Below the pieces are notes generated by a model, which saw only the letters and a program-made list of their open reading frames with translations, was not told the origin of the DNA and ran no database searches. Below, piece by piece: positions 14,383-25,934 of a stretch of 64,000 nt of DNA (the first letter of the stretch is position 1; the number at the start of each line of letters is the position of its first letter). The stretch spans positions 18,594,501-18,658,500 of the forward strand of contig JAQISU010000108.1 of the NCBI GenBank assembly GCA_029339505.1, read 5' to 3'. Both the position numbers and the translations under genes were made by a program. Source of the stretch: Unio delphinus. Taxonomy: Eukaryota; Mollusca; Bivalvia; Unionida; Unionidae.

Positions 14383-14960
14383 TGGTTAATTACTATCCTC
14401 TGACTACCACATCCCTTTACTCCATTTACACTCAATGTGAGTGGAATTAATATGGTTAATTACTATCCTGTGACTACCACATCCATTTACACTCAATGTG
14501 AGTGGAATTAATATGGTTACATGTACTTACTATCCTGTAACTACTACATCCATTTACACTCAATGTGAGTGGAATTAATATGGTTAATTACTATCCTGTG
14601 ACTACCACATCCATTTACACTCAATGTGAGTGGAATTAATATGGTTACATGTACTTACTATCCTGTAACTACTACATCCATTTACACTCAATGTGAGTGG
14701 AATTAATATGGTTAATTACTATCCTGTGACTACCACATCCATATACATGTACATGTACACTCAATGTGAGTGGAATTAATATGTTACATGTAATTACTAT
14801 CCTGTAACTACTACATCCATTTACACTCAATTTGAGAAGAAATTAATACCGTTAATTACTATCCTGTGCCTATCACATCCATTTACATTCAATGTGAGAG
14901 GAATTATTACCATTAATTACTATCATGTGACTATCAAATCCATATACACTCAATGTATTA
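14383..14960. repeat. Minisatellite, 61-66-bp unit
   Basis: About nine copies of a unit containing TTAATTACTATCCTGTGAC, CATCCATTTACACTCAATG and GTGGAATTAATATGG. Two length variants alternate in the middle copies, and copies decay toward the right edge. Confidence 0.9.
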
Positions 14961-15236
14961 ATTATAATCTGATGACTACCAAATCGATTTCCAATCCATG
15001 TGATAGGTGTTCATAATGTTATTACAATAATGTAATTTAACCTAATCGAGCTGCATAGTATCCTGGAATAAACGATTACATGGGGCTCGTTGCTGATGTA
15101 CATGTATTGAAGAATATTGCTGTTGTAGACTTTAGAAAGAAAAAATAAGCACTAAATATATTTACCTCACAGAGTCTGTTACTATAATATGCCAAAATCA
15201 TGGAGTGCCGAGTCTTTTAAATAGAACATGCTACCT

Positions 15237-15441
15237 ACCATATATACTCACTTATAAGATGTGTCCATCTGCAAACTACACAGACACAGATTTGCAGTCA
15301 CATAATGCACTGGCTCTCTGCAGTTTGTTAGGTGTAATCAATAGAACTAACAACATGGACTCTGATATGGAGGCACATTATGTGAAAACTGATCAGGATC
15401 TTTGTTGTTTACAGTTTAATTTATAAGCGAGTATACATGGT
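15237..15441. mobile_element. MITE family 1, copy 1
   Basis: Starts ACCATATATACTCACTTATAAG-like and ends with its approximate reverse complement (CTTATAAGCGAGTATACATGGT-like); the core is related to a second copy at 22750..22929. Terminal inverted repeats, about 200 bp length and lack of coding potential indicate a MITE. The open frame it contains is not a gene. Confidence 0.7.
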
Positions 15442-16635
15442 CAATGACTCCATGGAAATGGAAATGCCTTGAAAATTCAGAGCAGTGTAGAATATTTCAA
15501 GTTCAACCAAAATTGTAACCATTTTACCCTAATTGTTTTTTACATATTCATTGCCTATATAAAAAAGGTTTCAGAGTAAAATCTGATCTTTATGGCTGTA
15601 TAATTATTTTCACCAAAGATGTTTTATGTTTTAAAATCCTTTGAGAATTCATTCACCAGCAAAAGTCAGTGAAGCTGTGTGACCAGCTGTTGCGGAAATT
15701 TCCTAACCTGTACATTTACCAGTTTGGTGTGGCCATCTCTATCTGACTTGTCATGGTCATTATTTTAGTTTCATAAACTCACTAAAATGCTGAGTCAACA
15801 CATCAACCCATGGAGGTTTTTGCTGTTTTTGCATGAAATGTGAGTAGGAAACACATTTTGGGGACTATTTCTGAATACACCCAAATACATCAACTTCCAA
15901 GTAATATTCCATTAGACAAATGGCTAGTTGTGCTAAAGAAAATGTTTTTTAATTGGTTACTTTGCTGGCGCATGAGCAGAAGGTGAAAATTTGGCCTTTT
16001 TTTTTTGCTTAACAGACTCATAATTTTCATATGGAGAAGACTGTTTATTCAAAATGTCCACCTTATATTACTTTTTGCACAGGTTCACCTGTCTGTGTGC
16101 ACTTCAGACTGGTCTGCCGTAGATCTGAGGCCATAACATCTAAAATCTGGACACAAATTCGGATTCCAACCATGGGTGAATTTGGATGCAAAAAGAACTT
16201 ACCGGTATTACAATATAAAAAAACTATATTGCAATAAGTATTAAAATACATTCGTAACATTGTGAACTTTGGAAGATATTATGGCAACATATAAATGTGT
16301 GAGTGTTCTGGGACCAGTGTGAGGTTAAAGGTTAAGGCCAGGATGGGTGCTAGAATATCCTGCTGGTCTTTGCATGAATGAAATTTAATGAGGTTCCAAT
16401 TTGATAAAGATCAATCAAATTGGTCAAAACAAGGTGAATTTTGTTATAAGGGCTGGGACATGCTTACAGCTGAAATAATGCAGAAACATCTTTTGTACTT
16501 GTCGAAACAGGTGTCAAATGATTAAACTTTCCCTAAATCAGTTTATTAAGAAAGCAATAAAATATGAAGAATGACTCAAACTTGGATAGGTGAGTGTTAA
16601 TCTTTGGTGGTTAGATAAATCTAATTCTGATACTC
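15442..16635. other. No feature seen
   Basis: Intergenic sequence; nothing recognised on either strand. Confidence 0.45.
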
Positions 16636-16639
16636 TACT

Positions 16640-18672
16640 GATTATACCATAAAACATCTATTTATACTGACTATACCATAAAACATCTATAACCAGATAA
16701 GCTCGTATCTCTAGACGAGTTTGATATTGTACTGACTATACCATAAAACATCTATAACCTGATAAAATCATGTCTCTAGACAAGTTTAACAATGTACTGA
16801 CTATACCATAAAAAAATCCATAACCAGATAAAGTCATGTCTCTAGACAAGTTCGACATTGTACTGACTATACCATAAAACATCTATAACCAGAAAAAGTC
16901 ATGTCTCTAGACAAATTTGACACTGTATTGACTATACCATGAAGCATCTACAACCAGATAAAGTCATGTCTCTAGACAAGTTTGACACTGTACTGACTAT
17001 ACCATAAAACATCTATAACCAGATAAAGTAATGTCTCTAGACAAATTTGACATTGTAAAGACTATACCATAAAACATCTACAACCAGATAAACTCATGTC
17101 TCTAGACACGTTTGACCTTCTAATGACAATACCATAAAACATCTATAACCAGATAAAGTCATGTCTCCAGACACGTTTGACACTGTACTGACTATACCAT
17201 AAAACATCTATAAGCAGATGGTCATGTCTTTAGACAAGTGTGACATTGTACAGACTCTACCATGAAACATCAACAACCAGATAAACTCATGTATCTATAT
17301 AAGTTTGACACTGTACTGACTATACCATAAAACATCTAAAACCAGATAAAGTCAAGTCTTTAGACAAGTTTAACACTGTACAGACTATAAAATAAAACAT
17401 CCATAACCAGATAAAGTCATGTCTCTAGACAAGTTCGACATTCTAATGACAATACCATAAAACATCTACAACCAGCTAAAGTCATGTCTCCAGACAAGTG
17501 TGACACTGTAGTGACCATTCCATAAAACATCTATAACCAGATAAAGTCATGTCTCTAGACAGATTTGACATTGTACAGACTCTACCATAAAACATCTACA
17601 ACCAGATAAACTCATGTATCTATACAAGTTTGACACTGTAATGACTATAACATAAAACATCTAAAATCAGATAAAGTCAAGTCTCTAGACAAGTTTAACA
17701 CTGTACTGACTATAAAATAAAACATCTATAACCAGATAAAGTAATGTCTCTAGACAAGTCTGACACTGTACTGACTGTAAAAAAAAATCTATAACCAGAG
17801 AAAGTCATGTCTCTAGACAAGTTTAACATTGTACTGACTATAAAAAACAAACAACATCCATAACCAGATAAAGTTATGTCTCAAGACAAGTTTAACACTG
17901 TACTGACTATACCATAAAAGGACACTGTACTGACTATACCATAAAAGATCTATAACCAGATAAAGTCATGTCTCTAGACATGTTTTACACTGTACTGACT
18001 ATACCATAAAAGATCTATAACCAGATAAAGTCATGTCTCTAGACATGTTTTATGCTGTACTGACTATAAAATAAAACATCTATAACCAGATAAAGTCATG
18101 TCTCTAGACATGTTTTACACCGTACTGACTATAAAATAAAACATCGATAACCAGATAAAGTCATGTCTCTAGACATGTTTTACACCGTACTGACTATAAA
18201 ATAAAACATCTATAACCAGATAAAGTCATGTCTCTAGACATGTTTTACACCATACTGACTATAAAATAAAACATCTATAACCAGATAAAGTCATGTCTCT
18301 AGACATGTTTTACACCGTACTGACTATAAAATAAAACATCTATAACCAGATAAAGTCATGTTTCTAGACATGTTTTACACCGTACTGACTATAAAATAAA
18401 ACATCTATAACCAGATAAAGTCATGTCTCTAGACATGTTTTACACCGTACTGACTATAAAATAAAACATCTATAACCAGATAAAGTCATGTCTCTAGACA
18501 TGTTTTACACCGTACTGACTATAAAATAAAACATCTATAACCAGATAAAGTCATGTCTCTAGACATGTTTTACACCATACTGACTATAAAATAAACATCT
18601 ATAACCAGATAAAGTCATGTCTCTAGACATGTTTTACACCATACTGACTATAAAATAAAACATCTATAACCA
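16640..18672. repeat. Satellite, 65-bp unit
   Basis: About 31 copies of a unit containing ACTGACTATA, AAACATCTATAACCAGATAA and GTCATGTCTCTAGACA. Spacing in the right half is exactly 65 bp. Left-hand copies are divergent while copies from about 17,950 onward are nearly identical, so the array has been homogenised from one end. Confidence 0.95.
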
Positions 18673-18689
18673 TAAACCTTCTTATTACA

Positions 18690-19305
18690 TATGCATCTGC
18701 TTCCTCGGAGTCAATATACATATTCAAAATGCATCCAATAACATACCCATAGTCAATATACATATTCAAAATGTATCCAATAACATACCCATAGTCAATA
18801 TACATATTCAAAATGTATCCAATAACATACCCAGATTCAATATACACATTCAAACAGTATCCATAACATGCCCAGAGTCAATATACACCTTCAAACAGTA
18901 TCCAATAACATACCCAGAGTCAATATACATATTCAAACAGTATCCAATAACATACCCAGAGTCAATATACACATTCCAACTGTATCCAATAACATACACA
19001 TAGTCAATATATCTATTAAAACTGTATCCAATAACATACCCAAAGACAATATACACATTCCAACAGTATCCAATAACATACACATAGTCAATATATCTAT
19101 TAAAACAGTATCCAATAACATACCCAGAGTCAATATACACATTCCAACAGTATCCAATAACATAACATAGTCAATATACCTATTCAAACTGTATCCAATA
19201 ATATACCCATTGTCAATTTACATATTCAAACAGTATCCAATAGCATAACATAGTCAATATACCTATTAAACTGTATCCAATAACATACCCAGAGACAACA
19301 TACAT
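18690..19305. repeat. Satellite, 42-bp unit
   Basis: About 14 copies of a unit with AGTCAATATACATATTC and GTATCCAATAACATACCC. Because 42 is a multiple of three, several frames stay open through the array; these are not genes. It directly follows the 65-bp satellite. Confidence 0.93.
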
Positions 19306-20869
19306 ATTGAATCTTTTTTCCTATAACATTCAAAGACTTATATCAAGTCTAAAAGCTTAACAAAGTTTAAATAATTCTGGGAAACTCCAAAGCCTAATCA
19401 AATAAAAGATAAGATGTATATTTAAAAGTGAGATGAAGAATAGCAATCAAAAACATATTAGGTAACCACAGAGTATTAGCAAAATATGTAACTTTTTCCT
19501 ATAGTGTAAACATATACATTTTGAAAGGATTAGAATAATATCTAGTATAATGTTAAAAAATATCTGATACACTGTAACAAGTAATCACTATAATGCCTTC
19601 AAATATAGACTTCTAATCAGAGTTCCAAGCTGACAAGAAATTTGTGACAAATTATTTTAAAAGTAATTATTTCAGCATTGCATTTCAAAACCATATATTG
19701 AGGTAAATAGCTTATTTCCAATATATAATATCATAGTATTTGATATCTGAACCATATGATACAATGCAATCTTTGCTGGAACCTGGTAGGTTCAATTATT
19801 AATTAATTACATTTTCTTCATGCATAATCACTTTTATTTTTCAAAATCTTTCAATACAAAAATAAACTAATGCCATCACAATTATTAAAGAATCAATTAA
19901 TGTCATCAAAATCCTAAGAAATTGATTAATTCCATAAAAATTAGTCCAGCCCCATTTAGGGAAGAAATTAATTATTGGAAGATTAACAAGAGATAATTGT
20001 ATCATACTTTTTTAAAAAAATTGATCATCAGTCAAATGTATTGGGATCTTATGGATTTATTTTATGAAATAATGTAAAATGTAATTAAAGTTAAATTTAA
20101 ATGTGTAATTGAACATTATATAATAATAATACTTTACCAGGTTAATCTGTAGCTCTTTTCCCTTTAACATTGACCATATCACACATGAACTAAAACTTCT
20201 AGACCTCTTTTCCCCATAACTTTCACCATCAAGTGCATCAACTTGAAATGTTAAACCTCTATCCTCAATGTGCTTTTTATATATGTATAAAAACTGCCTT
20301 TGTTGAAAATAGATGACACTGAATTTAACCCGAAACTTTAAATCTTTTACCCAGAACTGTCTTGGGAGACACTTTTACAATGATTTGATTTAATGTGCAG
20401 GGGTGAGAGGATATACAGTCTGGAGACATACAGAGCACCTGTCCCAAAATAATCCCCTAGGGGCATGTAGATTGGATCTGCTTGATGACCCTATCTCTGG
20501 ACAATAACATAAGTTGAAACATTGAACAATAAACTAGATTTAAATTTATTACAATAAGAAATAGCTGATGTAAGAAGAAAAACAAACTTGACTTAATGTT
20601 TTTATAGCTGTAAATTATATACTTAAAGATTTACGACATCAGAGAGAATTGGGTTGGAGGAGGCGATTTTCTTGAATGAAGTCTCTAACTGCCTTGTTTT
20701 CTGATTCTTTGATTTCTCTATGTACTATTTTTAAGGACAATGCAATTAAGGTAAAATGTTGAAACACCATTGTTGATGCACTCTGTATTGTTGCATGGTT
20801 CTGACACAACTCAGGTTTACTTTCAATCTAGTAGTGAGTTTACAGTCAAGAAAAGTGAGTCTAGAGTAT
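19306..20869. other. No feature seen
   Basis: Very AT-rich intergenic sequence without recognisable gene, RNA or organised repeat. Confidence 0.45.
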
Positions 20870-21340
20870 TATAAAAAGTTTAAAGCCATGAAATGCAAGT
20901 AACTAGTTATGAAAGCAAATAACTACCCAGTCATGAAAGCAAGTAACTAGTTATGAAAAGCAAGGTTTTGGTTTAGGAAAGTGAGTCATGACCATTAAAA
21001 TATGAATTTAGGAAAGTAAGTCAAGATCCATTAAAAGCAAGTTTTAAATTTAGGAAAGTGTGTCTAAAACCATGAAAGCAAGTACAAAGTTTACAAAAGT
21101 GAGTCTAGGGCCAAGAAAAGCAAGTAATGATGCAATGAAAGAATGTATCATCAAGGAAAGTGATTATGAAATTAAAAAGCAAGTATCAAGTAGAATAAAA
21201 GCTCATAAAACATGTAGCAATTAAAACAGCAAGTAACAAGTAAAAATGCTCAGAGTAGAAAAAGTGAGCATTAAGTAAGTAGAAACAATGAGTATCAAGT
21301 GGAGAAAATCAAGAAAACTGAGCAAGAATTGAAAAGAAAT
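20870..21340. repeat. Irregular simple repeat, AAAGCAAGTA-like
   Basis: Motifs such as GAAAGCAAGTAACTAG and TTAGGAAAGTGAGTC recur irregularly. No fixed period could be assigned; probably a decayed minisatellite. Confidence 0.55.
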
Positions 21341-21424
21341 AGTACTGTATAGAGAAAATGAACTAATTATGAGAATAAATTAAACCATATGAAGAATAAA
21401 ATAGTCATTCATGAGGCAAGAGCT

Positions 21425-22045
21425 TTAATTTATCTATTAAATATTAATTAATGTACCTATTAATTAGTAAAATACCTATTAATGTACCTATTCATTACTA
21501 ATGAATGTACATCTTAATGTATCTATTAATTCTTAATTAATGTACTTATTAATTATTAATTAATGTACCTATTAATGTATCTATTAATTATTAGTTAATG
21601 TACCTATTAATTAGTAATGTACTTATTAATGTACCTATTAATTACTAATTAATGTACATCTTAATGTACCTAATAATTATTAATTATTAATTAATGCACA
21701 TATTAATGTACATATTAATTATTAATTAATGTACCTATTAATGTATCTATTAATTATTAGTTAATGTACCTATTAATTAGTAATGTACTTATTAATGTAC
21801 CTATTAATTACTAATTAATGTACATCTTAATGTACCTAATAATTATTAATTATTAATTAATGCACATATTAATGTACATATTAATTATTAATTAATGTAC
21901 CTATTAATGTATCTATTAATTATTAGTTAATGTACCTATTAATTAGTAATGTACTTATTAATGTACCTATTAATTACTAATTAATGTACATCTTAATGTA
22001 CCTAATAATTATTAATTATTAATTAATGTACATATTAATTATTGA
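21425..22045. repeat. AT-rich repeat with 166-bp higher-order unit
   Basis: Built of TTAATGTACCTA and ATTAATTATTAA submotifs. The larger unit repeats at a fixed distance: the block TTAATGCACATATT occurs at 21695 and 21861, and its variant at 22027, each 166 bp apart. Confidence 0.9.
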
Positions 22046-22076
22046 ACAAATCTTTTATACAGTAAAACACAAGCAA

Positions 22077-22262
22077 CATTCCCTCTAAGGCATGTACACT
22101 AGTGAGCGCCGAGCAAAGGCCACTGAGCAGACTGCAATACCTACTGAGCAAATGTCTTAAAAACTTTTGTTCACGAGAAATCAAAAGAATTATCTCTGTG
22201 TGCAGAATACATTTAGCTGTGCTAAGACATCAAACAAGCTGCACGCGCATGCAGCTTAGCAG
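22077..22262. mobile_element. Fold-back MITE family 2, copy 1
   Basis: Begins ACATTCCCTCTAAG and ends CTTAGCAGGAACATTG, imperfect inverted repeats, with CATGCAGCTTAG near the right end. A related copy with the same ends lies at 49863..50020. No coding capacity. Confidence 0.6.
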
Positions 22263-22749
22263 GAACATTGAACACAAGTAATATACTTTTACAAATTCAA
22301 TAACAAAAAAATTAGTTTTTAAACAATCTTATTAACTTCTCTTTTTTCTTTTTTCTGCATCCTTTGTAAATTTTATTTTACACTGCACATAGTTTTGGAC
22401 AGTTGCAACCATGAATTCATGCACACATCCATCCTGAAATAAATTTAGTTTTTATATACATAATACAGTCAAAGCCAAGGTACATTTAAGATTTTATTCA
22501 ACTGATCTGTCTTTAGTTTATACTAGTATGAAAAAATTGGAGCTTGTACCGTAATACCTTGGATGATAACAAAAGGAATGATTGCAATGTGCTGTCAAAA
22601 TATACACAGTTTCTGCTGCATACCCTTTTTTTTTCTAAAGAAAATCAAACCTGATAAAGGGGAAAATATTACAATAGCCTTTTAAGAATTTTTTTTTAAA
22701 AAAATCAGTAGCACATCCACTGCAAGCTAAACAGTGTAAGCCAATATAC
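22263..22749. other. No feature seen
   Basis: AT-rich intergenic sequence, nothing recognised. Confidence 0.45.
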
Positions 22750-22929
22750 ACCATATATATTCACTTATAAGTCATGTACAGTTGCAAACAGCATAGAAAC
22801 AGATCTGTCATTGCACAATGCACCTACAGATCTAGGTCTATGCAGTTTGTTAAGAGTAATCAGTAGAACAAACAGCATAGATCCTGATATGCTCTCATAT
22901 CACTCAACTTAAATGTGAGTATATATGGT
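22750..22929. mobile_element. MITE family 1, copy 2
   Basis: Starts ACCATATATATTCACTTATA and ends GTGAGTATATATGGT, inverted ends matching the copy at 15237..15441; internal blocks CTATGCAGTTTGTTA and AATCAGTAGAAC are also shared. Confidence 0.7.
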
Positions 22930-24142
22930 ATGTATAAGTCTAAACCTATTTATACAATTAGATGCTATCCCACCTAGTACAGCATCTGTCAGGAAAGGCA
23001 AACTTAATCTCACAAATATCATATTTCTTCAAGTTTTTATTTTATTTGTAAAATGTGACAAATGTCTCAATTTCCATCAATGTCTATTTATAGGTTAGAA
23101 ACTAAATTTACAATATTGCTGTATTTTCACAAACAAAAGTCAATCACATAGAACATTAATTTTATGAAAAATTTTATGAACAAAAATGGAGAAAATGCTG
23201 GGTGTTATATATCCAAGTGCAATTTGACACTCATGTACAAATGCCTGGTGTTAAATATCCAAGTTAAATCTTCAAAAGTAAAATGGGTGCTGGTCCTAAT
23301 CAGTTTTCAAAGGTGCTGACAATCCAAGACCAGCTACCTTTCAAGTCAACCAGTAACTACTTTCAGAGATTTTACATTGTTTCAATATATATATACCCAA
23401 AGTCCATCAAGATGAGACAATATTTTTCTTCCTTCCTTCCTTATTTTAGTGAACATCAATGACATCATTTACCCTAATTTCATCATTTGTAGAAGCTACC
23501 ATGTATATTGATATTATTTTATGCAAAAGAGAGAGAGAGGCACTCTTTGTGAAAGCTACCTGGAATACATAAGACATTTTACGTAAATCTTTTGCAATCA
23601 ATAGTCTCACACCTATGAATGATAGGTAACACATAGGTATCATATTTAATGGGCTGACTGTTGGCAGGATTGATGACTGTGGTAGAATTTCAGTTATAGC
23701 CATTTTCAATGTTATGTACATTTTGCATGCAATGTGCCTGATATATCTCATGGATTTCTGGTTTATTTGTCTGTATAACTCTATACATGTCTACACATAT
23801 GATGGAATGAAAGAAATAATTATGCAGTTTTTTGTTTTATTTCTTCAGGTATACATGGTAAATAAATAACCAATGTTATTGCTATCAAAGCCTCTTCAAC
23901 ATTCTTCACTTTCATTAAAAGCTTTGAATCAAGATTTATTTCTTTCTCCTCATTCATCTTTACTGACTATTTCAGGAAAAAATAACGATGCTTATTCAGT
24001 CAATGATACATGGGTTTAAATTTATGAAAAGGTCTCTGAGGAAATTTGTCTTATCAAATATAACATAGAAATTTGTATTACCTGTTATGTGAATTGCTTC
24101 AATGTACCATTATGTATCACCTGTTAGATGGAGTATTCCCTT
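22930..24142. other. No feature seen
   Basis: Intergenic. A 101-codon minus-strand frame at 23446..23751 has no recognisable domain and is probably chance. Confidence 0.4.
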
Positions 24143-24259
24143 GAAATCAATATGAATCTCTTATGTAATGAATACAATGATGAATTATGCAAACACTTGA
24201 AATCAATATGAATCTCTTATGTAATGAATACAATGATGAATTCTGCAAATACTTGTTCA
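24143..24259. repeat. Tandem duplication, 58-bp unit
   Basis: Two nearly identical copies of a block containing CTTGAAATCAATATGAATCT and AATACAATGATGAATT. Confidence 0.9.
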
Positions 24260-24412
24260 GTGCCCTCATTATACAAGGAAATATCTGAAATATTCTGAAT
24301 ATATATCTTTTATAACATGGGCACCTGCAAATATGTGTGTGCAACCTAACATAGGCAAATGACAGTAATATAAAAATGTTGCTGAAGAATAACAATATTG
24401 TTATTGTGTAGA

Positions 24413-24650
24413 GATCATATTGTTCAATCCAGGTGTTGCCATGTAAAGATGAAAGTGTACAATTCAGGTGCTAATGTGTAAAGATCAGACTGTAAAATAC
24501 AGGTGTTAACATGTAAAGATCATCATGTACAATCTAGGTGTTACAATGTATACATCATACTGTACAATCCAGGTATTACTATGTAAAGATCATACTTTTC
24601 AATCCAGGTGTTACCATGAAAAGATCATACTGTACAACCCAGGTCCTTTT
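24413..24650. repeat. Minisatellite, about 35-bp unit
   Basis: Seven imperfect copies of a unit combining CAATCCAGGTGTTACCATG and TAAAGATCATACTGTA. Confidence 0.88.
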
Positions 24651-25572
24651 ATGGTACTGGAAGGACACTACTGCCATGTATATTTAATTTGTATTGTGAC
24701 ATTTGTCTATAACTGTGGGTAAAGGTTTGGAATACCTGACTATTCTCATGTTTTTTGTCATGTTTACTGATATTTGAGTTCAAGGGAGAGCTTTGTTTAC
24801 AAACTTATAATATTCTGGACAAAAATATGTGACACATTCTGGTCATTTTATTTTGCCTTAGGTTATTATACAAGACTATGGTAAACAAACTTATTTCCTA
24901 TCTGAAGATCAGTTTGTGAACTCATTTTTAGTTGCGTTCAGATATAATTTAAGAGGAATCATTTTGGACTAAAATACTATTTTGGAATTATTGTTCATTC
25001 ATTCTAAGACTTTCTGGATTGTATCAATGTCAGACATCAATACTGTTGATACATCAGCACATTTAAGACCTGAAACTCATTTGGAACACTTTATACTTTT
25101 GGACTCAAGATAAAACTTTTAGGATTATTTTTTTAAAATTCACAATGCTATAAGTTCCTCTTTAATTTTCACTTTTAAAGAAGAACAATAGTTTCTTGAT
25201 TTTAATAAAATTGTTGGTATTACTTGTTTCTGTTACATAGTTTAAGACCGCAGAATTGTAACATCACGCCCAACTTAAATTAAGTTTATGGACAAAATTA
25301 TCTATCATATGTTACAATCTAGAGGTGGGTTCATCATTTTAAACATTGTTGCAAATCTCTCATCCAAAATTTGCTGTGAGGCAGATGATGTTAAAGCCAC
25401 ATGTGGTTGAAAATGCAATTTCCCAGTGAATATGCACAATGGCATTAAATAACAGGATAATCTAGCGAAGACACAGAATGGCATTAAAAACTGGATATCT
25501 AGTGAATACACAGAATGACATTAAATAAATGAATGCATACTTGAACACATGGACATAGACTCATCTAGGTGC
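24651..25572. other. Intergenic; weak dispersed repeat
   Basis: Positions about 24840-25070 resemble 51770-52010 (shared blocks GTTCAGATATAAT and TAGAGGAAT/AAGAGGAAT), so an old dispersed repeat is likely. No gene seen. Confidence 0.35.
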
Positions 25573-25634
25573 ATGTATGTATGTATGTATGTATGTATGT
25601 ATGTATGTATGTATGTATGTATGTACGTATGTAC
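25573..25634. repeat. (ATGT)n microsatellite, left flank of Element 1
   Basis: Pure ATGT tetranucleotides ending in ACGTATGTAC next to the left end of Element 1; the same kind of array continues at 40600 beyond the right end, so the element sits inside a microsatellite. Confidence 0.95.
25630..25634. repeat. Candidate target-site duplication, left
   Basis: TGTAC abuts the left inverted repeat, and TGTAC also directly follows the right inverted repeat at 40600-40604. Polinton integration normally makes a short (5-6 bp) duplication. The flanking microsatellite contains this word by itself, so the match is not decisive. Confidence 0.5.
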
Positions 25635-25909
25635 AGCAGCAGAGAGGGTGAACAGACCACGATTTCAAGCAAAAATAAGGCTTCCAGATAACGTTTCCGA
25701 ACAAAAAATGGCCTACACACTACGTTTTCAGACAAAAAATAAGACTTCCAACAAAATCTCATTTAACCAAAAAAAAAGTCTCCATTTTTGCAAAAACGGA
25801 TATTTTACGATTTTGCTCGCAACGATGTGGTCATCCACCCTCTCTGCTGCTAGTGATTTCATCACTAGTGATTTCAGTTCTGGGTTAACAAAAAATCATA
25901 AATGATTTT
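25635..25909. repeat. Left terminal inverted repeat of Element 1 (275 bp)
   Basis: Starts AGCAGCAGAGAGGGTGAAC and is the reverse complement of 40325..40599; no mismatch was seen by eye. It is itself folded: the outermost AGCAGCAGAGAGGGTG recurs inverted at 25836-25851 (CACCCTCTCTGCTGCT), and similarity continues further inward with GACCAC and GCAAAA blocks. It ends with the palindrome AAATCATAAATGATTT. The open frame through it is not a gene. Confidence 0.95.
25836..25851. repeat. Inverted copy of the terminal motif inside the left TIR
   Basis: CACCCTCTCTGCTGCT is the reverse complement of the element's first 16 bases, so each terminal repeat could form a hairpin of about 217 nt. Confidence 0.85.
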
Positions 25910-25934
25910 CATCCTAAAGACTTGATCAAATCAT

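Noticed and set aside
15205..15426. 73-codon frame as a possible host exon
   Set aside because: It lies inside a MITE with inverted ends and a second copy at 22750..22929 that does not keep the frame.
18623..19187. Several repetitive open frames of about 80-100 codons
   Set aside because: The 42-bp satellite has a period divisible by three, so any stop-free frame stays open; no gene is implied.
23446..23751. 101-codon minus-strand frame as a possible host gene
   Set aside because: No domain, repeat partner, splice context or composition bias that would support coding.
25549..25905. 118-codon frame in the left TIR, repeated at 40329..40763
   Set aside because: It runs from microsatellite into the inverted repeat and is the same in both arms only because the arms are identical; no domain or start context supports it.
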